20,767 nucleotides of DNA, from positions 1,092,740-1,113,506 of the forward strand of contig BFEA01000383.1 of NCBI GenBank assembly GCA_003427395.1, read 5' to 3'. The stretch comes from Chara braunii (taxonomy: Eukaryota; Streptophyta; Charophyceae; Charales; Characeae). Shown here piece by piece: positions 1 to 7,132 of the stretch (position 1 is its first letter; the number at the start of each line of letters is the position of its first letter). The position numbers were made by a program, and so were the translations under genes. The notes beneath the pieces are model-generated. The model was not told the origin of the DNA, made no database searches, and saw only the letters and a list, made by a program, of their open reading frames with translations.

Positions 1-320
1 CCATCCGCTGCATAAAGATAAGTGTTTGTGACAATGAAATGGAGATGTTCAAGAATTTGGGAAACGGTCAAGGTGTTTGGTCCGGTATCAGCCGTCCACT
101 CCCCTTGACGGGGCCCTTTAACAATCATGTTAAGGGTAGGAGGATGTGTGCGCCCCTGTGTGTGCTGTTGTAAGGCATATGTATAGGCTTCCTNGNCCGC
201 TTTTGAAACATTATGACAAATACGATCATGAGGAAGATTGGTATACATAGTTGTGAAATCAACAGTGCGAGGAGCATGGTCACGAAGAGAAGAGGAGTTA
301 CGTTTGAGATCAAGCATCAT
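1..320 (-). CDS. Penelope-like reverse transcriptase, partial fragment
   Basis: One minus-strand frame is open from the stop at 342-344 to the left edge; its first ATGs are at 318-320 and 315-317. It reads TVDFTTMYTNLPHDRI about 20 codons in. That is the shape of palm motif A (hydrophobic-D-F-S/T-T-x-Y-T) in Penelope-like and related non-LTR reverse transcriptases. Further on comes VTNTYLYAADG, matching the segment just before the GxPMG motif, which would lie outside the window. Two single-base Ns (194, 196) affect two codons. The frame starts directly at an (AT)n tract, so the finger region is missing and this is probably a truncated copy. The family call rests on motif recognition only. Another RT class sharing this motif A remains possible. 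Confidence 0.55.
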   Translation of the reverse strand, partial: MMLDLKRNSSSLRDHAPRTVDFTTMYTNLPHDRICHNVSKAXXEAYTYALQQHTQGRTHPPTLNMIVKGPRQGEWTADTGPNTLTVSQILEHLHFIVTNTYLYAAD

Positions 321-381
321 ATATATATATAAAACTACTAACTAGACTAAAGACGAAGCGCCATGTGGCGCTCTTGGGAGT

Positions 382-627
382 GACTGGGGACTATAAGTCC
401 CCAAAGTTGAAACATGCGCCCGTCGTGGACGGGCAACTGTTTTTTTCTAAGGTAAGTTCTTTTAGAATTTTTTTTCCCTCTTTTCTTTTTTTTATTTTTT
501 CTAGACTGGGGACTATAAGTCCCCAGAGTTGTAACAGGCGCCCGTCGTGGACGGGCAACCGTTTTTTTCTAAGGTCAGTTCTTTTAGAATTTTTTTTTTC
601 CCTCGTTTCTTTTTTTAATTTTTTCTA
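382..627. repeat. two 122-bp tandem repeats with twin hairpins
   Basis: Copies start at 382 and 504, exactly 122 bp apart, and are nearly identical apart from T/A-run lengths. Each carries two short perfect inverted repeats: 8-bp arms around ATA (385-403 and 507-525, arms TGGGGACT/AGTCCCCA) and 7-bp arms around GTG (418-434 and 540-556, arms GCCCGTC/GACGGGC). A third hairpin with 7-bp arms (AGCGCCA/TGGCGCT) sits just upstream at 357-372. The rest of the unit is T-rich. Function is unknown. Confidence 0.9.
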
Positions 628-791
628 GATTTTGTTTTAAATTCCTTTTTAGATTTTTCTTTTAAATTTTGTTTAAAATTTTTCCTTTTGGTGCTTGACG
701 ATTCGATTGAAGCACCCGTTCGTTTTGGATGAACGTGGTGAAACGAAAAGGGAAAAAAAAAAAAAAAAAAAAAAAAAAAGTATGACTGAGC
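628..791. repeat. T-rich spacer and A27 homopolymer
   Basis: T-rich sequence leads into an uninterrupted run of 27 A at 753-779, immediately beside the hammerhead motif. Read on the minus strand, the ribozyme is followed about 12 nt later by a T27 run. The run could be a mononucleotide repeat or a retroposed poly(A) tail in plus orientation; nothing else supports the latter. Confidence 0.7.
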
Positions 792-848
792 CAGACTGTT
801 TCATCGAACTTCCACCGACTCATCAGGAGGCTGAGCCTCGACAGCCCA
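792..848 (-). ncRNA. hammerhead ribozyme, type III (HHR1)
   Basis: All elements of a self-cleaving hammerhead are present on the minus strand. Stem III pairs 841-848 with 792-799 (four Watson-Crick pairs, then wobble-rich). The cleavage triplet is GUC, with C at 840. Stem I is GAGG/CCUC (839-836 with 830-827) around CUCAG. The core CUGAUGA is 826-820. Stem II is GUCGG/UCGAU (819-815 with 807-803, two G-U pairs) around a 7-nt loop. The core GAAA is 802-799. A perfect 8-bp hairpin (844-862, arms GCCCATCC/GGATGGGC) overlaps the outer stem III strand and could compete with it. Stem and loop sizes match the second copy at 6346-6405. Hammerheads are known in plant retrozymes and in Penelope-like elements; here the ribozyme lies about 450 nt upstream of the RT fragment on the same strand. 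Confidence 0.87.
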
Positions 849-1008
849 TCCACAGGATGGGCAAAATCGAATGAATCTGCCCCCTTAGGCGGCTACATTC
901 GAGGGACTCTCTGCATGCGCTTGGGGTGGTTTCCAGTTTGCAATGGACGGGCGAATCGTCCTGGTAGTTGAACGAACATTTTTGCGACGCCGTTTAAGCC
1001 TCCAGTCG

Positions 1009-1081
1009 CCTCTCTCTCGTAGGGGAGCCCAACAGCTTGCTTGTCGCTGGCTCCAATCGCGACCGTTGAGAGAGAGAGAGG
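1009..1081. repeat. nested stem-loop with CT/GA outer arms
   Basis: Outer arms CCTCTCTCTC (1009-1018) and GAGAGAGAGG (1072-1081) can pair. Inside, GGAGCC (1024-1029) pairs with GGCTCC (1049-1054). This is one stem-loop in the hairpin-rich stretch that continues to about 1820. Confidence 0.55.
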
Positions 1082-1194
1082 GGAACAGGCATCAAGACTT
1101 TTTGGCCCTGGGTTCGGGCACGTGTTGTGACGAGGGTAAAAGAAAGAAGACCCCTTTGAGCTTGACTCTAGTTCGACTCTGTGAAAGGATTTGA

Positions 1195-1820
1195 AGGGGC
1201 GACCGTTCAGTTTGAATGGCGAGTTGCCCCTGCACAAGAAAATGAGGGGGTAAAAAAAAGAAAAGAAAGAAAGAAAAAAAAAGAAGGAAAAAAAAAGAAG
1301 GAAAAAAAAAGAAGGAAAAAAAAAGTAACCGCCACGTATATGGCCGCGGCCGCGGAACAGGTGCAGCCCCAGAAGCTTCCAGGGGCTGATGGGACTGCGC
1401 CTGTTCGTTTTGAACAGGCAGCAGTAAAATGGCTGGGTACAGCCATTTCCAGGAGCACCTCGCCTAGGAAAACAGCCAGGTACTTATGGGGATTGAAGAC
1501 CTTGGTTCTTCTGGGGCAGAACCAAGGCACTGAGCTCCTGGCCATCGATTTAGATCGAGGGCCAGGAGCACCCACAAATTTTTGCCTGGCTGTGGGCAAA
1601 GCAGCTGCCCACATGCCTTCAGCTGGCTGTAAAAGCCAGCACTCCACCCAGCAGCCTCACACTTGTGGTAGTGCTGCTGGGACATTCACTTGGGTGAATG
1701 TTGGCTGGCTGCTGCATGTCGCTGGAGAGGAGATGGTGCTGGTGGAGTGGAGGTCTGCAGAGAGTTGGAAGAGGAGAAGGGAGGCAACCATAGTCGATAC
1801 TGAGGGCATTCTGCCTCAGT
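1195..1820. repeat. array of adjacent short hairpins
   Basis: At least ten stem-loops of different sequence follow one another. 1195-1231: 6-bp outer stem plus a 7-bp inner stem at 1203-1219. 1394-1425: 13 bp with one bulged A. 1427-1448: 9 bp, 4-nt loop. 1500-1527: 10 bp, 8-nt loop. 1534-1569: 10 bp, one mismatch, then 5 bp, 4-nt loop. 1591-1613: 8 bp. 1622-1640: 7 bp. 1647-1681: 9 bp. 1682-1701: 8 bp, 4-nt loop. 1799-1820: 7 bp. Most stems are perfect, and the last two in the 1394-1701 block abut directly. The sequences differ between hairpins, so this is not a tandem repeat. No coding frame explains it. A hairpin-rich noncoding RNA or a palindrome-generating mutational process are both possible. 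Confidence 0.8.
1252..1325 (+). repeat. polypurine tract with 14-bp repeats
   Basis: Seventy-four bases of uninterrupted purine. GAAGG followed by nine A recurs exactly every 14 bp from 1283, 1297 and 1311. The tract lies inside the hairpin array, between the 1195-1231 and 1394-1425 stem-loops. Confidence 0.9.
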
Positions 1821-3040
1821 GTTAGGCTGGTGCTGCGCCTGTGGGATTACCCCTGGGACCACTTGGTGGAACCAAGGCTCTGTCCTAGGCTGGTTGCGGC
1901 GGTGCGACAGGCTGAACTTCCCTTTGAGTAGGGTTATGCTGCCAAAGTGCGGACGCATCGGCGCTGTGTTTTCTATGCGAGTGTGGGGAAGTGCTGCCCG
2001 TTCGGGGGCACGACGACAGTGTATCTGGTGGGGACGATACTGCTGGATTTGTGCGGCGGAGTTCTTTTACAACAGTGTTTCGTGGCAACGGCGGTAACAT
2101 TTTGGCCATGCGGCATTGGTGGTTACGGCATTTGTGTTGGAGAGCCGCCGTTAATTTTTTGTGGTGCGCGGCGGTTATGGTGGATTCCAATGTGGCATGG
2201 AGGTTGGGCTGGCACTAATGCACGATTGGGTTTGTGCGGCACTGGCGCGTGGACCGACGGCATGAAGAGGGCGTGAAGTGAGTGCTCGCGGCAGTGGCTA
2301 TTGTAGTTGTAGCACTTGGGGTTTGCACCGGAAGGGCACCTTCATTTTTCTTGGGGCTCGCAGCACATGCAGTTTTTGAGCCAGGACCACCTTTTTTTTT
2401 TTACGGCACGCAGTGCGAGCGGCTTTGAGTTCCGGAACATCTGGTAGTGCAGGCAATGGTGTGGGACTGCATTGGGACCATTTTGGGACTAGATGAGACT
2501 GATTTTGAGATCGGGACCGGCATATTGGTGCGACTATTGTGAGCGGATAGGGTGATTTGAGGCGACGTGGGATTGGATCATGGGAGCACCCTCTTTGAGG
2601 GTTATCTCACTTGAGTCCTCTCAATGGGCCGACTGTGGCTCATTCGGACACTAGGAGAACAGGCTGACCGTCGGTCAGTAGGAAGGCCACAACCGGGGGA
2701 GTTGTGAGCCACACAGTTTCATGTGAGCTGCGCATATTTTCATATCCAGCAGTGATCATTTTCTTTCGATTGGAGTATTACTCAATTTTCATGAGTGAGC
2801 CGATTCAAATTTCACTCAAGGTCAGTTGAATGATTCAAACTTTCCTTCACACTTGTGTGCGCCCACACTTGCTTGACCCTGTTCATTGAAAAGGCAAAGG
2901 AAATGTGTGTTTGCATGTGAATGACGAGGTCTGCTCTGGGTATGGGGTTGAATTGGTTTCCTTTGAACTTGTTTGTTTGCTTTGAGTGCAGGTAGGTAAA
3001 AAGAGATGCTTACAAAGGAGGTTGATTATGCCTATTTGAG
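1821..3040. other. no recognisable gene
   Basis: Short open frames occur on both strands here but none shows a known motif, compositional support or plausible splice structure. Small inverted repeats remain, such as CTGACC/GGTCAG at 2664-2678, but far less densely than upstream. Composition shifts from GC-rich (to about 2400) to balanced. Confidence 0.6.
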
Positions 3041-3454
3041 ATGAAGAAAAGGATTGCCCTCTTTCTACCTTTCGCCTGCTTGCTTGTTAAAATGACTTAT
3101 TATTTCAGTGCCTATCGTGAAATGAACTCGATTGAAATAAAGCAGATAAGGTCAAAAGGACTTAGTTTTTTTCCCGAGGAATGGCCTTTTCAATCCCGAA
3201 CGACCTTATCTGCCTATACCTGTCCAAATGATTCTCATTTTCTATCTCCTCTGATTTTTCGTCTAAGTTACCCTGAACTTAGGAGGAATGAGAATAATTG
3301 GAAGCTACTTACCGTGGACACATTCTCTTCCTCTAGGAAACATCTGGGGCGGGGGTTCGTTGCTTTAGGAGCCGCCCCTGTGATCGACCCAGAGTGGACC
3401 GTTCTACAGGAGGGTAGCCGATTCGGTGGAGCCGGCCCGACTTCTGAGATCTGA
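3041..3454 (+). CDS. hypothetical ORF, doubtful
   Basis: A 137-codon ATG-to-stop frame begins with a basic, hydrophobic segment (MKKRIALFLPFACLLV) that could pass for a signal anchor. It then becomes a mixed sequence rich in serine and aromatics with no family I recognise. It is the longest frame in 1.8-4.3 kb, but chance frames of this size occur in DNA this long. The base composition looks different from its flanks and somewhat like plant organellar intergenic DNA, which I cannot test. No splice sites, promoter or paralogue support it. Treat it as a placeholder. Confidence 0.15.
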   Translation: MKKRIALFLPFACLLVKMTYYFSAYREMNSIEIKQIRSKGLSFFPEEWPFQSRTTLSAYTCPNDSHFLSPLIFRLSYPELRRNENNWKLLTVDTFSSSRKHLGRGFVALGAAPVIDPEWTVLQEGSRFGGAGPTSEI

Positions 3455-4384
3455 GTCTTGTGCTCGGACGAGGAGTACCCTAGACCACTTCCTAGAGAGA
3501 GGGGCATGCAACACTTCAAGTAATGCCCCTGAACAAGAATCATTCGCAAAACAGTCTTTCATCCAAGAAGACTAGAAATGTGTGGAGGCAGGTGTGCATG
3601 CCTAATCTTAGATTTGGCGGTAGGCTGGAATGAATGACTTTGGCAACGCGTCTCATCAAGTCAAAACTAAGGCAGTCGACTACCTTGTCAGCTGCATCTA
3701 TATTATTGTCAGTAGCCAACTCCTGGTTGGCGATTGTTTGATTATTTTGTGTTGTTCGACCTGAGATGGTCGGATTGTATTTCGATCTCGTGTTATCATA
3801 TAATACTGTATGATGATTTAAATTATTTTAGTTATCATTTTATCGCGGAATATTTTTTCGTCGATTACGGTCGATTTCTTTGGAAATAATTATATTTGGA
3901 TGTTTTAATTTTCTTTTGACGGTGTCTAATGGACTAGGATTGAATTGCGGTTTCACGCTTGGTTGAGACCTTCCTAGTCGACCGACGTACGCTCCGGACC
4001 TAGAAGATCAGCACCCTAGGAACGAACGACGTTCAGGTTCAATAAGTGTTTTAACCACGTGTACCTATACTACAGCGAACGAGCCAACGCCCTTGACTGA
4101 CCTACCTCTGCAATTGCATTTAAAAACTTTCGCACGTGGGTCAGTAGCTTGGTAGGGATACGCCCTAAGGGTGGTGACAGCCCCTTAGGGAAAGCAAGAT
4201 ATGCCCCGCGGGAACCTACCATGTCATAGGGGACCACGGGATGTACCGCTGGCGCACCCGGCTAGAGCGGCGAAGGAACGACGCGACCGGACACCCGTTT
4301 TGGCGGCTCGCGGAATTATTTTGCATCGTTCCCAAGTTGTCTCAGGTTTTTATTTAAACTTCTGCGTGACATGGCCGGGAGGGC
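3455..4384. other. intergenic or retroelement-flank DNA with one strong hairpin
   Basis: No coding frame is supported. An AT-rich block (about 3780-3960) precedes GC-richer sequence. A perfect 9-bp inverted repeat (CCCTAAGGG 4163-4171 and CCCTTAGGG 4182-4190) with a 10-nt loop is the one clear structure. RNase H and integrase of the adjacent minus-strand Gypsy element should lie here if it were complete. I see neither, so the element ends, or is deleted, near 4385. Confidence 0.5.
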
Positions 4385-5187
4385 TCCCACGCTTTGCAAA
4401 AAGGCGGGAGCCAATGCGCTCGACACCGTCTTCATCTACTACGCGACCAAAATACAAGATTTCGGTCTTGGCCCACTTGCAGTTCTTCGTTTCGACCAAC
4501 TTCTCCAAGATCTGCCTCTGATGACCCTCATGCTCCAGGAGGGTCTTGCTAAAGACTACAATATCCTCTAATTATACTACTATGAACCTATCTGGGCACG
4601 GTCTGAACAAATCGTTCATACAACGCTGAAAAGTAGTTGGTGCATTAGCCAATGCAAAAGGCATCACTATGAACTCGTAATGCCTATACCTAGTCCTAAA
4701 CGTCGTTTTATATTGATCGTCGTAGTGTACTTCAATCCGGTGGTACCCCAACTTTAGATCTATCTTCGTGAAGTATTTGCAGCCCTGCACCCGGTCTAAC
4801 AGATCATCAATACGGGGCACTGGTTGTGCATTCTTAACTATGATGGAGTTCAGACTCTTGTAGTCTATGCACATTCTCAACTCCCCCTCCTTCTTGGGAA
4901 CAAACAAAACAGGTGCTCCAAACGATGACGATTTGGGCCTAAACCAACCCTTCTCAAGGAGCTCATCTAATTTCTCGCACAACTCTTCTAGTTCTATAGA
5001 CCGCTCCTTTGGGAGTTCTACTACTAGGTTCTATCTCAATGCGATGTTGTATTGGACGCGGTACTACACTAGAAGGGGTTGCAGATAGATCTGCGTACTC
5101 CTCCAACTTGGCAATAATGGGATGGACCGGTTTCTCTTCTTTAGACTCAGTGACTGGCCTGACATAGGCTACGAAGATCAACTCCAA
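4385..5187 (-). pseudogene. Ty3/Gypsy reverse transcriptase, broken
   Basis: The fingers and palm are clear: LDELLEKGWFRP, SSFGAPVLFVPKKEG, MCIDYKSLN, then KYFTKIDLKLGYHRIE (motif A, with the first catalytic Asp) and FRTRYRHYEFIVMPFALANAP (first half of motif B, quoted here as separate readings of one stretch). The upstream Pol linker (ELIFVAYVRPV, 5187 to about 5010) is in another frame, so there is a frameshift near 5000. At the second catalytic site the expected aromatic-x-Asp-Asp is replaced by stop-Leu-Glu-Asp (stop codon at 4572-4574). The frame then runs on as FSKTLLEHEGHQRQILEKLV to about 4385, the thumb side of the domain. With a stop in motif C and the first Asp changed to Glu, the copy cannot make active RT. 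Confidence 0.92.
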
Positions 5188-5189
5188 CT

Positions 5190-5700
5190 ATTCCTTTCCG
5201 ATAAGTCGAGCGAAGGCCGGAGCGCTGAGGCAGCAATGTGCCAAGGAATTATTTGCCCCTGATACATGAAATAGGAGGTTCGACTTGAGACCACCTGTAG
5301 GACTAGTAAGCCTACACTTGTGCTCTCTCAAGTGCAATGGGGCTTTTGCTGCGTCTCCCTAGTCTACTCCCAAAACCATATCGAATGGGAGATCATCTTC
5401 AACAAGGAGAGTCGAGGAATGGAGAACTTTCTCCACCTTCCCATCTGCTTCTAGGCGAAAATATGCCTGGACTCCCTCAACGTAATCCTCAATCCACACT
5501 CCAACACAAGCAGTCTCTGGACAACTGACTAGACGCCGGCCAGCAACCTCTGCCACAGACATAGCCAGAGTGGGAGTTTTTGTATGGCGCACGCACTCAT
5601 CTCCACGCAGTCTAGGGGTAAGGGTAGTTGCTACTCCTACCACTGGCTGCCTTTTGCTGCTCCATAAGCACCATTCTAGGCACCTTTGTAGCTCAGACAT
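5190..5700 (-). pseudogene. protease-like and PR-RT linker fragment of Gypsy Pol
   Basis: The minus frame 5700-5359 ends in LVEDDLPFDMVLGVD, the conserved C-terminal part of retropepsins of Gypsy elements (x-L-P-x-D-x-V-L-G-x-x-W). A stop then replaces the expected Trp. After the stop the frame continues as HLREHKCRLTSPTG and LLFHVSGANNSLAHCC, resembling the linker to RT, with another stop before ELIFVAYVRP. The catalytic D-T/S-G triad expected at the start of retropepsin is not seen; the frame there reads CPETACVGVWIED. The protease is therefore divergent or inactive. Confidence 0.65.
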
Positions 5701-6097
5701 AATTTAATAATGTGCAAGGGGTCACCGCAAAACACGCATTGATACTTGTCTATCCTGTCCTGCCAAACATGCTTTTCGATGCCTAGAGTTTCCCAGGGCT
5801 GGCCCTCAGGCCGACCAGGGTGCCAACCACCCCTCCTGGGAGGTGACCGATCCGAACGCAGACGGTTTGGCGGGCGACCTTGACCCCTACCTCCCACTTG
5901 GTGGTTTCCACTGCTGCCAACCCCCTGGCCGCCCTATCCTCGACCACCAGAGGCCTAACTACCTTTGTAGCTCGGACATAATTTGATAATGTGCAAGGGG
6001 TCACCGCAAAACACGCATTGCTACTTGTCTATCCTGTCCTACCAAACATTCTTTTCGATGCCCAGAGTTTCCCAGGGCTGGCCCTCAGGCCGACCAG
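5682..6097 (-). repeat. 279-bp tandem duplication of the Gag zinc-knuckle region
   Basis: Unit 1 spans 5682-5960. Unit 2 starts at 5961, is interrupted after 6097 by the hAT-like insertion, and resumes at 7362 to about 7513. Offset is 279 bp throughout, with only scattered substitutions. Each unit encodes a CCHC knuckle on the minus strand, CVFCGDPLHIIKLC (C-x2-C-x4-H-x4-C), at 5697-5738 and 5976-6017. Such knuckles bind genomic RNA in Gag nucleocapsid. Nearby codons are Arg/Gly/Pro-rich (RSDRSPPRRGGWHPG), typical of nucleocapsid tails. Copy 2 has stop codons close to the knuckle. Confidence 0.92.
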
Positions 6098-6345
6098 CTA
6101 TGCATCACCCGCGGTCACGACCGCAGGCCATTTTACCGCCCGCGGTCGGAATCCTGACCACGGCGGTCGACCGCCCGCGACCGAGTGCGGGCATGAAACC
6201 CCGATAATTTTTTCGGGGCAAAAAAATAGGCCAAAATATAACCGACAGTCTGTAGAGTTTTCCATCTGGTGTGGGTGAGTGATAGTCTACTTTGATTTTG
6301 GTTGAGGTAGATTATCATTTACAGTGTAATCAGTGAGGGGATTCT

Positions 6346-6405
6346 GCAGACTGTTGAGGGTTCAGCCTCCTGATGAGTCGGTGAAACTCCGACGAAACAG
6401 TTTGT
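6346..6405 (+). ncRNA. hammerhead ribozyme, type III (HHR2)
   Basis: All core elements are intact on the plus strand. Stem III is 6347-6354 with 6397-6404 (8 bp, one G-U, extendable by a G-U). The cleavage triplet is GUU, with U at 6355. Stem I is GAGG/CCUC (6356-6359, 6366-6369) around GUUCAG. CUGAUGA is 6370-6376. Stem II is GUCGG/CCGAC (6377-6381, 6389-6393), all Watson-Crick, around UGAAACU. GAAA is 6394-6397. Loop I (UUCA, 6361-6364) and loop II (UGAA, 6382-6385) are complementary, consistent with the loop-loop contact that natural hammerheads need for activity. A U at the cleavage position is permitted (NUH rule) but less common than C. The ribozyme sits inside the hAT-like insertion and its 3' half lies in the left arm of the 79-bp palindrome. 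Confidence 0.9.
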
Positions 6406-6559
6406 CACAGCCCCTCGTTTGTTGTCCTCTTCTCCCTCTCTGCCTACGGTTTACCGGGCATATATATCGTCAAATAGAACTGCCCGGTAAACCGTAGGCA
6501 GAGAGGGAGAAGAGGACAACAAACGAGGGGCTGTGACAAACTGTTTCGTCGGAGTTTCA
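6382..6559. repeat. perfect inverted repeat, 79-bp arms, 20-bp spacer
   Basis: Left arm 6382-6460 and right arm 6481-6559 are exact reverse complements over 79 bp; the spacer is 6461-6480. The left arm begins in loop II of HHR2, so the right arm holds only the 3' part of a hammerhead (stem II 3' strand, GAAA, stem III) on the minus strand and lacks CUGAUGA. It ends at an (AT)n tract starting at 6559. A further stem (6578-6587 with 6599-6608, 10 bp) follows. Perfect identity means a recent origin, gene conversion or an assembly artefact. Confidence 0.95.
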
Positions 6560-6749
6560 TATATATATATATATATGGGTGTGTAGATAAAAAAAAGCTC
6601 TACACGCCTATGATTTTTAATATTTTTTTTTGACATTTAATAGAAAGGAAAAAAATAAAAAACAAAAAAAAAAACAAAAAAAAAAACACGCGGAGATGAT
6701 TTCTTTTTTCATATTTTTGGTTTATTGGGCCGGTGGCGAAACACTGGCC

Positions 6750-6847
6750 CACACACACACACACACACAATCAATCAATCAATCAATCAATCAACGAACC
6801 AATCCCAATCAATCAATCAATCAATCAATCGATTTGATTGATTGATT

Positions 6848-6881
<34 letters not shown>

Positions 6882-6908
6882 CGAGGGGAGGGTTGGAGGA
6901 CCTCCCCC

Positions 6909-6945
<37 letters not shown>

Positions 6946-6986
6946 CCAACCAACCAACCAACCAACCAACCAACCAACCAACCAAC

Positions 6987-7017
<31 letters not shown>

Positions 7018-7132
7018 CCAACCAACGAATCAATCAATCAATCAATCAATCAATCAACCAACCAACCAACCAATCAATCAATCAACCAACCAACCAATCA
7101 ATCAACCAACCAATCAATCAATCAATCAATAT
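6750..7132. repeat. compound (AC)n, (AATC)n, (AACC)n, (GATT)n, (GT)n microsatellites
   Basis: (AC)n then (AATC)n at about 6750-6793 is mirrored by (GATT)n then (GT)n at 6836-6880, a microsatellite inverted repeat. After a short unique segment, 6911-7132 alternates in blocks between AATC and AACC tetranucleotides. All six frames through it are chance repeats of low-complexity residues, not proteins. Confidence 0.95.

Noticed and set aside
4518-4550. CTGATGA at 4518 as a hammerhead core
   Set aside because: No GAAA after a stem II and no stem I or III; it is within the RT remnant.
6481-6559. Right palindrome arm as a third hammerhead (minus strand)
   Set aside because: It holds only the GAAA side; CUGAUGA and stem I are missing because the arm ends at the (AT)n tract.
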